A stretch of DNA of 64,000 nucleotides, from contig JAFTKW010000005.1 in the NCBI GenBank assembly GCA_017453065.1, positions 35,304-99,303 on the forward strand, in the 5' to 3' direction. Of the stretch, positions 50,757-59,747 are shown in pieces. Below the pieces are notes generated by a model that saw nothing but the letters and a program-made list of their open reading frames with translations, did no database searches and was not told the origin of the DNA. Position numbers and translations under genes: made by a program. Position 1 is the stretch's first letter. Each line of letters opens with the position of its first letter. The DNA comes from Lachnospiraceae bacterium. GTDB taxonomy: Bacteria > Bacillota > Clostridia > Lachnospirales > Lachnospiraceae.

Positions 50757-52151
50757 ATGGAAAAAATTGATGGAATGGAAATGACTTATGTACATGAGAT
50801 AGTGTGTTTGATACAAAGTCAAATGGATTCAACCAAGCTTTTACAGGAGTTGGAAGATTACCATGAAAATGACATAGCAGAAGCTTTGGAATACTTAACC
50901 GAGCATGAGCGTAAGAATTTGTATCAAATTTTAGGTGCAGAACGAACGTCTGAGATTTTTGCATTCTTAGATGATGCCAGTGTTTATCTGGAAGAGATGA
51001 AACTGGAAAATGCAGTCGATATTCTGGAATTCATGGATGCCGATGACGCAGTCGATGTACTGGAAACCATCGACGAAGAAATGGGTGAACTTTTAGTCAG
51101 TATGATGGACGAAGAAGTCAGTCAGGACATCAAACTGATTCAGTCTTATGAAGAAGATGAAATCGGTAGTATGATGACCACCAATTTTATCCAGATTAAG
51201 CAAGGCGCTACTGTCAGACAAGCCATGAAAGAGATGGTTGCTCAGGCAGAAGAAAACGACAACATTTACACCATCTATGTGTGTGATGACAATGGCGCTT
51301 TTTACGGCGCTATGGATTTGAAGGATTTGATTACTGCCAGAGACTATATGGATCTGGAGGAATTCATCAGTCAGGCGTACCCATTTGTCAGAGACCACGA
51401 AAAAGTATCTGATTGTCTGGAAAAGATCAGAGGATACGCAGAAGATTCCATTCCTGTTTTGGATGAAGAGGACAAGATATTGGGTGTTATCACATCTCAG
51501 GACATCATCGAAGCGGTGGAAGATGAGATGAACGATGACTACGCAAAATTGGCTGGTTTGACTTCTGAGGAAGATTTAAATGAAGGTCTTTTGCAAAGTA
51601 TGAAAAAACGTCTGCCATGGCTGGCTGTTCTGCTGTTTTTAGGCATGGGAGTTTCCACAGTGGTGGGCATGTTTGAACAGGTAGTAGACCAGATTGCAGT
51701 GATCGTCTGTTTCCAGTCCCTTATATTAGGTATGGCTGGTAATGCAGGTACACAGTCTTTGGCGATCACCATCAGAGTACTGATGGATGAGCAGGTGCGT
51801 GGAGCAGATAAGTTGCGACTGGTTTTTAAAGAAATCAAAGTAGGTTTGTGCAATGGTATATTGCTTGGCATTTTGTCCTTCCTTTTTATAGGAGGATATG
51901 TGTACCTGCTTAAGGAATATGATTTGTTCTTTTCTTTTGCAGTTTCAGGTTGTGTAGCCATAGCGTTAGTGGTTTCCATGCTGATTGCAAGCATGGTGGG
52001 AACCGTGGTGCCTTTGGTGTTGCACCGCATGAAAATAGACCCGGCAGTTGCTTCTGGACCATTGATTACGACCATCAATGACCTGGTAGCGGTAATTGCG
52101 TACTTTGGGCTGGCGTGGTTATTGTTGATACAGGTGATAGGACTTGCTTAA
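50757..52151 (+). CDS. mgtE: Magnesium transporter MgtE
   Basis: A 464-residue MgtE magnesium channel. Order: acidic helical N domain (about 1-130, LEYLTEHERKNLYQILGAER), two CBS domains (about 140-260) with EDEIGSMMTTNFIQIKQGAT and SIPVLDEEDKILGVITSQDI, the plug helix, and five membrane helices from about residue 285, with the conserved GMAGNAGTQSLAITIR and the pore-region DPAVASGPLITTINDL. The N and CBS domains sense cytoplasmic magnesium and close the channel. ATG 50757 or GTG 50751 could start; AAAGGATGG precedes both. Confidence 0.95.
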   Translation: MEKIDGMEMTYVHEIVCLIQSQMDSTKLLQELEDYHENDIAEALEYLTEHERKNLYQILGAERTSEIFAFLDDASVYLEEMKLENAVDILEFMDADDAVDVLETIDEEMGELLVSMMDEEVSQDIKLIQSYEEDEIGSMMTTNFIQIKQGATVRQAMKEMVAQAEENDNIYTIYVCDDNGAFYGAMDLKDLITARDYMDLEEFISQAYPFVRDHEKVSDCLEKIRGYAEDSIPVLDEEDKILGVITSQDIIEAVEDEMNDDYAKLAGLTSEEDLNEGLLQSMKKRLPWLAVLLFLGMGVSTVVGMFEQVVDQIAVIVCFQSLILGMAGNAGTQSLAITIRVLMDEQVRGADKLRLVFKEIKVGLCNGILLGILSFLFIGGYVYLLKEYDLFFSFAVSGCVAIALVVSMLIASMVGTVVPLVLHRMKIDPAVASGPLITTINDLVAVIAYFGLAWLLLIQVIGLA

Positions 52152-52248
52152 GAGGGGTTCACCTGATAAAATAAATTCTTTCCATAGTGGGGACATGGAG
52201 GGAAATTTGTGGGGATACAAATATTAGGATAAAAGAGGCTTTAGAAGT

Positions 52249-52812
52249 ATGAATATGAAGTATATACCGAACATTATTACAACTTTTCGAATTGCAGGAA
52301 CCATTGCACTGGTGTTTTGCGAGAACTATTCCGAGATGTTCTACATCGTCTTTACTCTTTGTGGTTTTAGTGATGTGGTGGATGGATGTATTGCTCGCAT
52401 GACACATACGGTCAGCAGCTTGGGCGCAAAACTGGATAGCATTGCAGATTTATTGTTTTATTCCGTGATGGGATTTAAACTGTTGCCAGATTTGATTCGC
52501 ATCTTACCTTTATCTATATGGTGCATGGTGACAGGAATTCTGATTGGAAGAGTGATTTGTTACGTGGTAACAGCCATTCGTTTCCGCTGCTTTGCATCCA
52601 TGCACACTTACATGAACAAACTGACAGGTTTTGCGGTGTTTACCATTCCATATACCATCATCACAGATTTGTTTGTACCACATAGCTTAGTTATTGGTGG
52701 AATTGCAATTCTTTCTACCTTGGAAGAACTTGTTATGACATTGATGATGAAGGATAAATATGAACCAAAGAAAACTATTTTTCAGATGAACCAAAAGAAA
52801 TTGGCGGCATAA
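52249..52812 (+). CDS. CDP-alcohol phosphatidyltransferase family protein
   Basis: A 187-residue membrane enzyme of about six helices. The CDP-alcohol signature is visible as DGCIARMTHTVSSLGAKLD followed by SIAD, i.e. DG(x2)AR(x8)G(x3)D(x3)D with all key residues. Relatives join CDP-diacylglycerol to an alcohol such as glycerol-3-phosphate, inositol or serine. It lies 13 bases before an ABC ATPase gene and heads an operon with an Ugp-like importer. This suggests that the imported compound is the alcohol acceptor or its precursor (inference). Confidence 0.87.
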   Translation: MNMKYIPNIITTFRIAGTIALVFCENYSEMFYIVFTLCGFSDVVDGCIARMTHTVSSLGAKLDSIADLLFYSVMGFKLLPDLIRILPLSIWCMVTGILIGRVICYVVTAIRFRCFASMHTYMNKLTGFAVFTIPYTIITDLFVPHSLVIGGIAILSTLEELVMTLMMKDKYEPKKTIFQMNQKKLAA

Positions 52813-52825
52813 AAGGGAGAAGACC

Positions 52826-53917
52826 ATGGAAGTTAGATTAGAGAATTTAACCAAGATTTTTCCAAACAGAGACAAGAAAAAGCCTGATGTGGTGGCAGTA
52901 AATGATTTTGACTTTACCATTCCAGACGGCAAACTCATCGGTTTGCTGGGACCATCTGGATGTGGAAAGAGTACCACACTGAATCTCATCAGTGGATTGC
53001 AGAAACCTACCGAAGGAAAGATTTTCTTTGGAGAGGACGATGTGACGCAGCTTCCACCAGAAAATAGAGGAATCGGTCTGGTATTCCAAAACTATGCCCT
53101 TTATCCACATTTGACTGTTAAAGAAAATATTCTTTTTCCTTTGCAGAACTTAAAAGGCAAGGACAAGCTTACCTTAAAAGAGATGGAAGAAAAAGTAATG
53201 ACAGTTGCGAAACTGGTTCAGATTGATGAACTTTTGGAGCGAAAGCCAGCGGAACTTTCCGGTGGCCAGCAGCAGCGTGTTGCCATTGCCAGAGCGCTTG
53301 TAAAGATGCCACGCGTACTTCTTTTAGATGAGCCATTGTCCAACTTGGATGCAAGACTTCGTCTGCAGACCAGAGATGAAATCAGACGTATTCAGAGAGA
53401 AACCAAGATTACCACAATCTTTGTAACTCACGATCAGGAAGAGGCCATGAGCATCTCCGATATGATTGTAGTGATGAAGGATGGTATTGTACAGCAGATT
53501 GGAAAGCCACAGGAGGTCTATGACAATCCAATCAATCTTTTTGTAGCAAAATTCCTTGGCACTCCACCGATCAACGTGTTTGAAGGAGAAGTGAGAGGCG
53601 AGCACTTATTCTTAGGCTACGACAATGTATTAGCAGTTCCTGGGGTGGCAGACCAGAAGGTATATGTGGGCATTCGCCCAGAGGGCTTTATTGTCAAAGA
53701 GGATGGACCACTTACCTGTGAATTGGTGGGTGTGGAAGTGATGGGTAGAGACATCAGTGTAATTTCTACACATGAATTGTCCTTAAATCCTACCGTGCGA
53801 ACAATCATCAGCACTGCCAACAAATTAGAGAAGTTTGAAAGACAGGTTCAGTTTGCTCTGGTACCTCATAAAGTAATGATTTTTAACAAAGAAACTGAAG
53901 AAAGAATCGACTTTTAA
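52826..53917 (+). CDS. ABC transporter ATP-binding protein, UgpC/MsmK/MalK-like
   Basis: A 363-residue ATPase of carbohydrate (CUT1) importers. Motifs: Walker [11 protein letters not shown] loop [10 protein letters not shown], signature [15 protein letters not shown], Walker [13 protein letters not shown] and the H loop [11 protein letters not shown]-terminal MalK-like regulatory OB domain (about 240-363) follows. It is followed by two permeases and a binding protein. As the only such ATPase in the window it may also energise the two ATPase-less sugar importers (4411-8139 and 14536-18228), as MsmK does in streptococci. Confidence 0.95.
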   Translation: MEVRLENLTKIFPNRDKKKPDVVAVNDFDFTIPDGKLIGLLGPSGCGKSTTLNLISGLQKPTEGKIFFGEDDVTQLPPENRGIGLVFQNYALYPHLTVKENILFPLQNLKGKDKLTLKEMEEKVMTVAKLVQIDELLERKPAELSGGQQQRVAIARALVKMPRVLLLDEPLSNLDARLRLQTRDEIRRIQRETKITTIFVTHDQEEAMSISDMIVVMKDGIVQQIGKPQEVYDNPINLFVAKFLGTPPINVFEGEVRGEHLFLGYDNVLAVPGVADQKVYVGIRPEGFIVKEDGPLTCELVGVEVMGRDISVISTHELSLNPTVRTIISTANKLEKFERQVQFALVPHKVMIFNKETEERIDF

Positions 53918-53936
53918 TCCAGAGGAGCTATAGACT

Positions 53937-54842
53937 ATGCTAAAAAAACTCATACACAACCAGAACCTAAAGGGTTGGCTGTATCTTTTGCCTGCGATTT
54001 TATTTTTGGGCGCTTTTATGGTCTATCCTTTGATCGACGTTTTTATCTACTCCTTTGAGGAGGGCTACAATTCCGCCTCTCAGACTTTCTTTGGAGTGGG
54101 AACATACAATTACTCATACGTTCTGCATGATCCATACTTTTTGCAGGCGGTGAAGAATACCTTTATTTTGGTAATTATTACAGTGCCTCTTTCTACGGGA
54201 ATTGCACTGTTGATTTCCTTGGGCTTAAGCTCTATCAAGGCACTACGCAATGCCTTCCAGACCATTTTCTTTTTGCCTTATGTAACCAATACTCTGGCAG
54301 TGGGGCTGGTATTTATGATTTTGTTTAAAAAGACACCATATTCCGATGGAATGATCAATCTGTTGCTTAACCTTTTTGGTGGCAGTAGCGTGGATTTCAT
54401 CGATGGACCGTACTGGGCCAAGATGCTGGTGCTCTGCATCTATACCATCTGGGTAGTAATGCCATTTAAGATTTTGATTTTGACCAGTGCGCTGGCTTCC
54501 GTAAATCCTATGTTCTACAATGCGGCCAGAGTAGATGGAACCAGCAAATTCAGAATTTTTAGACGCATTACATTGCCTATGATTTCTCCAATGATATTCT
54601 ATCTGGTAATCACAGGATTTATCGGTGCGTTCAAGGCCTACAGTGATGCAGTTGCCCTGTTTGGCACAGACCTGAATGCAGCAGAGATGAATACCATTGT
54701 GGGTTATATCTACGACATGCTTTACGGCAATAGCGGTGGTTATCCATCCTATGCGTCGGCAGCAGCAATTATTTTGTTCTTTATCGTGCTGACGATTACT
54801 GTGATTAACTTGCTGATTAGCAAGAAGAACGTTCATTATTAA
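53937..54842 (+). CDS. ABC transporter permease, UgpA-like
   Basis: A 301-residue permease with six membrane helices and the EAA loop NAARVDGTSKFRIFRRITLP. It resembles UgpA (glycerol-3-phosphate) more than MalF, as it lacks the N-terminal extra helices. Spacing to the neighbours is 19 and 11 bases, so it belongs to the operon of 52249-57348. Confidence 0.92.
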   Translation: MLKKLIHNQNLKGWLYLLPAILFLGAFMVYPLIDVFIYSFEEGYNSASQTFFGVGTYNYSYVLHDPYFLQAVKNTFILVIITVPLSTGIALLISLGLSSIKALRNAFQTIFFLPYVTNTLAVGLVFMILFKKTPYSDGMINLLLNLFGGSSVDFIDGPYWAKMLVLCIYTIWVVMPFKILILTSALASVNPMFYNAARVDGTSKFRIFRRITLPMISPMIFYLVITGFIGAFKAYSDAVALFGTDLNAAEMNTIVGYIYDMLYGNSGGYPSYASAAAIILFFIVLTITVINLLISKKNVHY

Positions 54843-54853
54843 GAGGCGATTTT

Positions 54854-55729
54854 ATGGAGCGAAAGATAGATTACAACTTAATTGAAAAAAGAGCGAAGGT
54901 GCGTAGCAAGATTGCCAGCGGTATCACCTATGGACTTTTGGGATTTTGGGCGTTGATTGTGCTATTTCCCTTTTATTGGATGGTACTGACCAGTGTGAAA
55001 AGTTACTCGGCTTACACCTCTGAGTATGTGCCTAAGTTCTTTACCTTGACTCCAACCTTCCAGAACTATGTGGATGCCTTTACAGAGGTTCAGTTGGGCA
55101 AATATTTCTTAAATACAGCTATTTTTACTTTGGCGACCACCGCCATCATGCTGGTGGTGATTGTTCTTGCGGCCTTTGCTTTTGCAAGACTAGATTTTAA
55201 GGGCAAAAATGCAGCTTTTGTGATATTCCTGTCCTTGATGATGATTCCAAATGAGCTGGTTATCATTACCAATTTTGTAACCATCACAAATATGGATTTG
55301 AGAAATACCTTCACGGGTCTTATTTTGCCATCCGTGACAAGTGTATTCTATATATATTTGCTGAAAGAAAACTTTGAGCAGATTCCAGACAATCTTTACT
55401 ATGCGGCGAAAGTGGACGGAACTTCAGATTTTAAGTATTTAAGAAGAGTGCTGATTCCAATTTCCAAGCCTACATTGGTGACCGTGACGATCCTCAAGGT
55501 TATCGAATGCTGGAATTCTTATGTATGGCCTAGACTGATTACAGACAATCCAGAGTATTATCTGGTTTCCAACGGAATTCAGGAGATTCGTGAAAACGGC
55601 TTTGGACGTGAAAATATCCCTGCCATGATGGCAGCGGTAGTGGTGATTTCTATTCCACTGATTGTGCTGTTTTTGGTGTTCCGCAACAAGATCATGGAGG
55701 GCGTGTCAAGAGGAGGTACCAAGGGATGA
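54854..55729 (+). CDS. ABC transporter permease, UgpE-like
   Basis: A 291-residue permease with six helices and the EAA loop YAAKVDGTSDFKYLRRVLIP. It pairs with the UgpA-like subunit and overlaps the next gene by four bases (ATGA), implying coupled translation of the binding protein. Confidence 0.92.
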   Translation: MERKIDYNLIEKRAKVRSKIASGITYGLLGFWALIVLFPFYWMVLTSVKSYSAYTSEYVPKFFTLTPTFQNYVDAFTEVQLGKYFLNTAIFTLATTAIMLVVIVLAAFAFARLDFKGKNAAFVIFLSLMMIPNELVIITNFVTITNMDLRNTFTGLILPSVTSVFYIYLLKENFEQIPDNLYYAAKVDGTSDFKYLRRVLIPISKPTLVTVTILKVIECWNSYVWPRLITDNPEYYLVSNGIQEIRENGFGRENIPAMMAAVVVISIPLIVLFLVFRNKIMEGVSRGGTKG

Positions 55730-57348
55730 TGAGATGGAAGAAACTGGTATCTACTTTGACTTTGGCAGTGCTACTTGTGGGCAGCTGCCTTGGACTTACA
55801 GGCTGTCACGGAACGAAGGGCCTCAGTGCTTTTGCGATCCCAGAGGAATTTGACACCAGCAAGGAATACGAGATTACTTTTTGGGCGAAGAACGATACCA
55901 ACAAGACGCAGACGGAGATTTATGAAAAGGCTATCGCAGATTTTCAGAAGCTTTATCCAAACATTAAGGTAAGTCTGCGCCTTTATACAGACTATGGCAG
56001 AATTTACAATGATGTCATTACCAATATTGCAACGAACACCACACCAAATGTGTGTATCACCTATCCAGACCATATCGCTACCTATTTGACAGGTGTCAAT
56101 CAAGTGGTGCCACTGGAGGAACTGTTTGCAGATGACAAGTATGGACTTGGGGGATCGGAGCTTAGATTTGACGGCCCTACTTATGAGGAGATGATTCCAA
56201 AGTTTTTGGAGGAGTGCTCCTTCAATGGACATTATTATGCAATCCCATATATGCGTTCTTCTGAAGTGTGCTATGTGAACAAGACTTATGTGGAAAGATT
56301 GGGCTATACCTTGCCTGAGAAATTGACTTGGGATTTTGTATGGCAGGTTTCTGAAGCCGCTATGGCTAAGGACGGCGAGGAGAACTTTTTGGTAAATGGT
56401 CAAAAGGTTATGATTCCATTTATCTACAAGTCTACCGACAACATGATGATTCAGATGCTGCGCCAGAAAGGTGCTGGCTATTCTACCAATGATGGTCAGA
56501 TTCAGCTCTTTAACGATACAACAAAGGAACTTTTGTATACGGTTGCTGAGCATGGCAGAACAGGGGCGTTTTCCACCTTTAAGATTTCCAGTTACCCAGC
56601 CAACTTTTTGAATGCGGGTCAGTGTATCTTTGCCATCGACTCTACTGCCGGCGCGACTTGGATGGGAAGTGATGCGCCGCTGTGCGATATCGCAGAGGAC
56701 AAACTTGTACAGTTTGAAACTGTAGTCATGGAGCTTCCTCAGTTTGATACCGAAAATCCACAGATGATTTCTCAGGGACCATCGGTATGTGTATTCAACA
56801 AAGAAGATTCAGGCGAAGTATTGGCATCCTGGCTGTTTGCACAGTATTTGCTTACCAACGACGTGCAGATTGCTTACGCACAGACAGAAGGATATGTGCC
56901 TGTCACCAGCAAGGCGAGAGAGAGTGCAGAGTATCAGGACTATCTGTCCAGAGCAGGTGAAGACAACAACAAATACTACGATGTCAAGATTCGTGCCACC
57001 CAGTTGCTACTAGAAAACGTAGACAATACCTTTGTAACTCCAGTATTTAATGGCTCCGCCTCCCTCAGGGATGCAGCAGGACAGTTGATCGAAAATACAG
57101 TAAAGGCTGTGCGCAGAAGCCAGACGGTGGACGAGGCTTTTGTGACCAAATTATATGCGGATGTGAATTCTTTGTATCGCTTAGACCAATTAAGTGTGCA
57201 GGCGGGTTCTGAGGTTAGTGGCAAAACACAGCTGGGTGAATTGCCTCAGACGGCAGTGCTTCTTTTGTCTGCGCTGATGCTTGCTTGGGTACTGATCGGC
57301 CTTTATGTGGGAAGAGAATTTGTCAAAAATAAGAAAAAGAAGAAATAA
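55726..57348 (+). CDS. UgpB-like substrate-binding protein with a C-terminal membrane anchor
   Basis: A 540-residue extracellular solute-binding protein. The N terminus is a lipoprotein signal (VGSCLGLTGC, lipidated Cys27). The binding domain begins KEYEITFWAKNDTNKTQTEI and contains YAIPYMRSSEVCYVNKTYVE. Unusually the C terminus has a hydrophobic helix (TAVLLLSALMLAWVLIGLYV, about 508-528) followed by KNKKKKK, so the protein would be held at both ends. It overlaps the UgpE-like gene by four bases. Length exceeds the usual 420-450 residues, with an extra C-terminal region. Ligand unknown; glycerol-phosphate compounds or sugars are likely. Confidence 0.88.
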   Translation: MMRWKKLVSTLTLAVLLVGSCLGLTGCHGTKGLSAFAIPEEFDTSKEYEITFWAKNDTNKTQTEIYEKAIADFQKLYPNIKVSLRLYTDYGRIYNDVITNIATNTTPNVCITYPDHIATYLTGVNQVVPLEELFADDKYGLGGSELRFDGPTYEEMIPKFLEECSFNGHYYAIPYMRSSEVCYVNKTYVERLGYTLPEKLTWDFVWQVSEAAMAKDGEENFLVNGQKVMIPFIYKSTDNMMIQMLRQKGAGYSTNDGQIQLFNDTTKELLYTVAEHGRTGAFSTFKISSYPANFLNAGQCIFAIDSTAGATWMGSDAPLCDIAEDKLVQFETVVMELPQFDTENPQMISQGPSVCVFNKEDSGEVLASWLFAQYLLTNDVQIAYAQTEGYVPVTSKARESAEYQDYLSRAGEDNNKYYDVKIRATQLLLENVDNTFVTPVFNGSASLRDAAGQLIENTVKAVRRSQTVDEAFVTKLYADVNSLYRLDQLSVQAGSEVSGKTQLGELPQTAVLLLSALMLAWVLIGLYVGREFVKNKKKKK

Positions 57349-57353
57349 CGGTA

Positions 57354-57381
57354 TTGATTTATCCCGTTTTTTCGGTATAAT
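57354..57381 (+). promoter_or_regulatory. Promoter of the lipoprotein gene
   Basis: TTGATT (57354-57359) and a perfect TATAAT (57376-57381) spaced by 16 bases. It is overlapped by a small AACGG/CCGTT hairpin (57347-57368) with a T run, which may weakly terminate the upstream operon. Confidence 0.6.
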
Positions 57382-57423
57382 TAACTTTGAAATTTTCAAA
57401 ACATTTTCGTGGAGGAGAAAACT

Positions 57424-58146
57424 ATGAAAAAACTTACAGCATTATTGCTTACACTCGTACTTGCATTTTCTGCAGTAGCTTGCGGATCTGGCAGCGATGC
57501 GGATGTTAAGTCTGAAGGTGTTATGACTCATGCAGAGTACATGGCAGCAGCTCTTGAAAGTGAAGTAGTGATTGAAGCCTACGTTCAGGCTAAGCAGTCC
57601 TGGTGGGACAACACAGCTACTGTTTACTTGCAGGACAAGGACGGCGCTTACTTCGTATACGGAATGGCTTGTAGCGAAGAAGACTACGCAAAGATTCCTA
57701 CAGGAACCAAGATCAAAGTTACTGGTTACAAGGCTGAGTGGTCTGGCGAAGTTGAAATCATCGATGCAACATTTGAAATTATGGAAGGTAACTATGTAGC
57801 AGAAGCAAAAGACGTTACTTCCCTTCTTGGAACAGAAGATCTTGCAAAGCATCAGAACGAGTTCGTTGCTTTCAAAGGTCTTACTGTAGAAGCAGCTAAC
57901 GACAATGGTGATGCATTTCTTTACAACTGGGATGGTTCTGGTCAGGACGGAAACGACCTTTACTTCAACGTTTCCTACAACGGACAGACATATTCTTTCA
58001 CAGTTGAGTCTTACTTGTGTGACAACACAACAGATGTTTATGCAGCAGTTAAGAACCTTAAGGTTGGCGATGTAATCGACTGCGAAGGTTTCCTTTACTG
58101 GTACGAAGGTGCAAACCCACACATCACAAACGTAGTTGTAAAATAA
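57424..58146 (+). CDS. Secreted lipoprotein with possible OB-fold modules (240 aa)
   Basis: A 240-residue lipoprotein: signal peptide ending FSAVAC with Cys20. Two similar halves may be present: one around VVIEAYVQAKQSWWDNTATV and GTKIKVTGYKAEWSGEVEI, the other around FVAFKGLTVEA and VGDVIDCEGFLYWYEGANPH. Both look like beta-strand-rich OB-fold units. No function is known. Codon use resembles that of the strongly expressed binding proteins. ATG 57424 follows GGAGGAG. It has its own promoter and terminator. Confidence 0.75.
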   Translation: MKKLTALLLTLVLAFSAVACGSGSDADVKSEGVMTHAEYMAAALESEVVIEAYVQAKQSWWDNTATVYLQDKDGAYFVYGMACSEEDYAKIPTGTKIKVTGYKAEWSGEVEIIDATFEIMEGNYVAEAKDVTSLLGTEDLAKHQNEFVAFKGLTVEAANDNGDAFLYNWDGSGQDGNDLYFNVSYNGQTYSFTVESYLCDNTTDVYAAVKNLKVGDVIDCEGFLYWYEGANPHITNVVVK

Positions 58147-58173
58147 GTCAATTACATAGAAATGTGCAAAATG

Positions 58174-58204
58174 AAAGCCTGCGATTTGATTCGCAGGCTT
58201 TTTT
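58174..58204. terminator. Terminator between convergent lipoprotein and DUF2971 genes
   Basis: Perfect 11-bp stem AAAGCCTGCGA (58174-58184) / TCGCAGGCTTT (58191-58201), loop TTTGAT, followed by T's that overlap the stop codon of the minus-strand gene. Confidence 0.9.
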
Positions 58205-59027
58205 ATGATGTTGGTTTGCGCAGTGGGCAGTCGGAAAGGGAAATGCGGTCCTTGAGCATATACAATCCACAGTCTGCCAAATAGTCTTCCAAGATAGGAA
58301 TAGATTGGGAAGAGGTAGGGCCGATAATGATTTCGCCAACTAGGTCAGACAGATGAATGCCTGCCTTGCCACACATCTTGTTTAAATCCAAAGGATAATA
58401 TTTCTTGATGCGATCCATAGCTACATGGTATTTAGGTTCTACTGCAAATTCATTGTTGATAATGAAGGGGGATACTACCAAGCGGAATTCCTTTTCGGAT
58501 GCAAAAGAAGGGTGCTTGAAGGCAGCGGACTGAAGCCATGCGCTGTTCATCAAATCCTGCATGGCAGGCAATGCCTCGGCAAAATCTTTGGCCTCGCTGA
58601 CAGTGTGATAGAAACTGTCTACCAGTGGATGCTCACGCATATCGGCCTGATAGAACACCTCCTGAAGGGAGATAGCACCACCAGTCATTTTCTCAACCAA
58701 GTCTTCGTGAAAGGCGATACAAACACCTTGTCCAAGATGACCATAGCGTTCCCACTGGGAAGCGTCGTCACGGTACTTGGAAAAGCAGGCTGCATAAGCA
58801 GAGTAGTGGAATTCTTCCTCTAATTGTTTTTTGAAAAAGGTATCTGCTAAGGCAGCATTTTCTTTGTTGCCGCTGGCTTTTAGTTTCTGTACCACTGCTT
58901 TGCAGATGCCATTCATAAACAGGCGCATCTCAGCAGCGTCATTCATATTTAGGATATTGTTCAATCTAAGCTCCGCATTGCGGATAATGCCATCAAAGGC
59001 TGTAAAGTCTGTGTAATGGTATAGCAT
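58203..59027 (-). CDS. DUF2971-family protein
   Basis: A 274-residue cytoplasmic protein matching the DUF2971 pattern: an N-terminal LYHYTDFTAFDGIIRNAELR followed by LNNILNMNDAAEMRLF, then YAACFSKYRDDASQWERYGH and GVCIAFHEDLVEKM. The order of the HYT, LN-MND, CFS-DD-W-YG and GVCIAF elements recalls ADP-ribosyltransferase-like folds, though this is not proven. DUF2971 proteins occur in many bacteria, sometimes in defence regions. Here it is last in a three-gene minus-strand operon, 12 bases behind a Nudix gene. GGAGGAATT precedes the start. Confidence 0.85.
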   Translation of the reverse strand: MLYHYTDFTAFDGIIRNAELRLNNILNMNDAAEMRLFMNGICKAVVQKLKASGNKENAALADTFFKKQLEEEFHYSAYAACFSKYRDDASQWERYGHLGQGVCIAFHEDLVEKMTGGAISLQEVFYQADMREHPLVDSFYHTVSEAKDFAEALPAMQDLMNSAWLQSAAFKHPSFASEKEFRLVVSPFIINNEFAVEPKYHVAMDRIKKYYPLDLNKMCGKAGIHLSDLVGEIIIGPTSSQSIPILEDYLADCGLYMLKDRISLSDCPLRKPTS

Positions 59028-59039
59028 ATATAATTCCTC

Positions 59040-59726
59040 CTATTGCCACATATCTGTCACAAAATACATCAGAGCCGCCCAGGTGTAGACAGAGTAAAAG
59101 CGTCCATCCGCATCACGACCATTTTTAAGAATATCCAAAGCCTGGGCTTTGGTCAAGAGGCAAAATCCATCAAAGCATTCACTGCCTACGGCACCTTCTT
59201 GTGTCAGGTCATCTAAGTTGTCCAAAGAAACTACGGCAAGGGCAAGACCATTGCTTTCATCAGTCATACCTGGAGTAGAAAAAAGAAGAGGATTGATAAC
59301 CTTTAGGGTATCAGATTCCTTGAGGGAAATGCCTGTTTCTTCTAATATCTCTCTGCGTGCAGCGGAGAGAAGTGGTTCGGCACATGAAAGGTCTTCTGCA
59401 TCCAAAAGTCCAGCAGGTGGGCTAAGTAGGAACTGTCCTGTGGGATAGCGATACTCCTTGGTAAGAAGAAGCAGGGGCTCAGCGCCATGGTCAGAGGTAG
59501 AGTTTGTGGAAGTTAAGTCGCTGACTTTGAGTACGACCACGCAGGTAACTGCATCTGGGGTGGCGTTTAAGAATTCTTCATCTGACTTAATCGCCGTGAG
59601 CTGCTCTAAGGGCTTTCTAGAAGCATCAAAATAATGCTTTCCCTCTTCGTATTGCAAGTCATATACATTTAAAAACCTTGTTTCCAGCAAAGGCTTTACA
59701 TTTTCTTTTTTGATGATTGGTCTCAT
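59040..59726 (-). CDS. Nudix hydrolase with an extended Nudix box
   Basis: A 228-residue Nudix protein, similar to ADP-sugar pyrophosphatases. The catalytic helix AARREILEETGI is complete, and LLTKEYRYPTGQFLLSPPAG precedes it as in ADP-ribose hydrolases. Between the starting Gly (AGLLDAE) and the catalytic helix the segment is four to five residues longer than in the usual GX5EX7REUXEEXGU box. Substrate not known; ADP-ribose or ADP-sugars are plausible. It is 21 bases from the membrane-protein gene upstream and 12 from the DUF2971 gene downstream, so the three are co-transcribed. Confidence 0.88.
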   Translation of the reverse strand: MRPIIKKENVKPLLETRFLNVYDLQYEEGKHYFDASRKPLEQLTAIKSDEEFLNATPDAVTCVVVLKVSDLTSTNSTSDHGAEPLLLLTKEYRYPTGQFLLSPPAGLLDAEDLSCAEPLLSAARREILEETGISLKESDTLKVINPLLFSTPGMTDESNGLALAVVSLDNLDDLTQEGAVGSECFDGFCLLTKAQALDILKNGRDADGRFYSVYTWAALMYFVTDMWQ

Positions 59727-59747
59727 ATTTTTCTTCTTTCTATGTTG

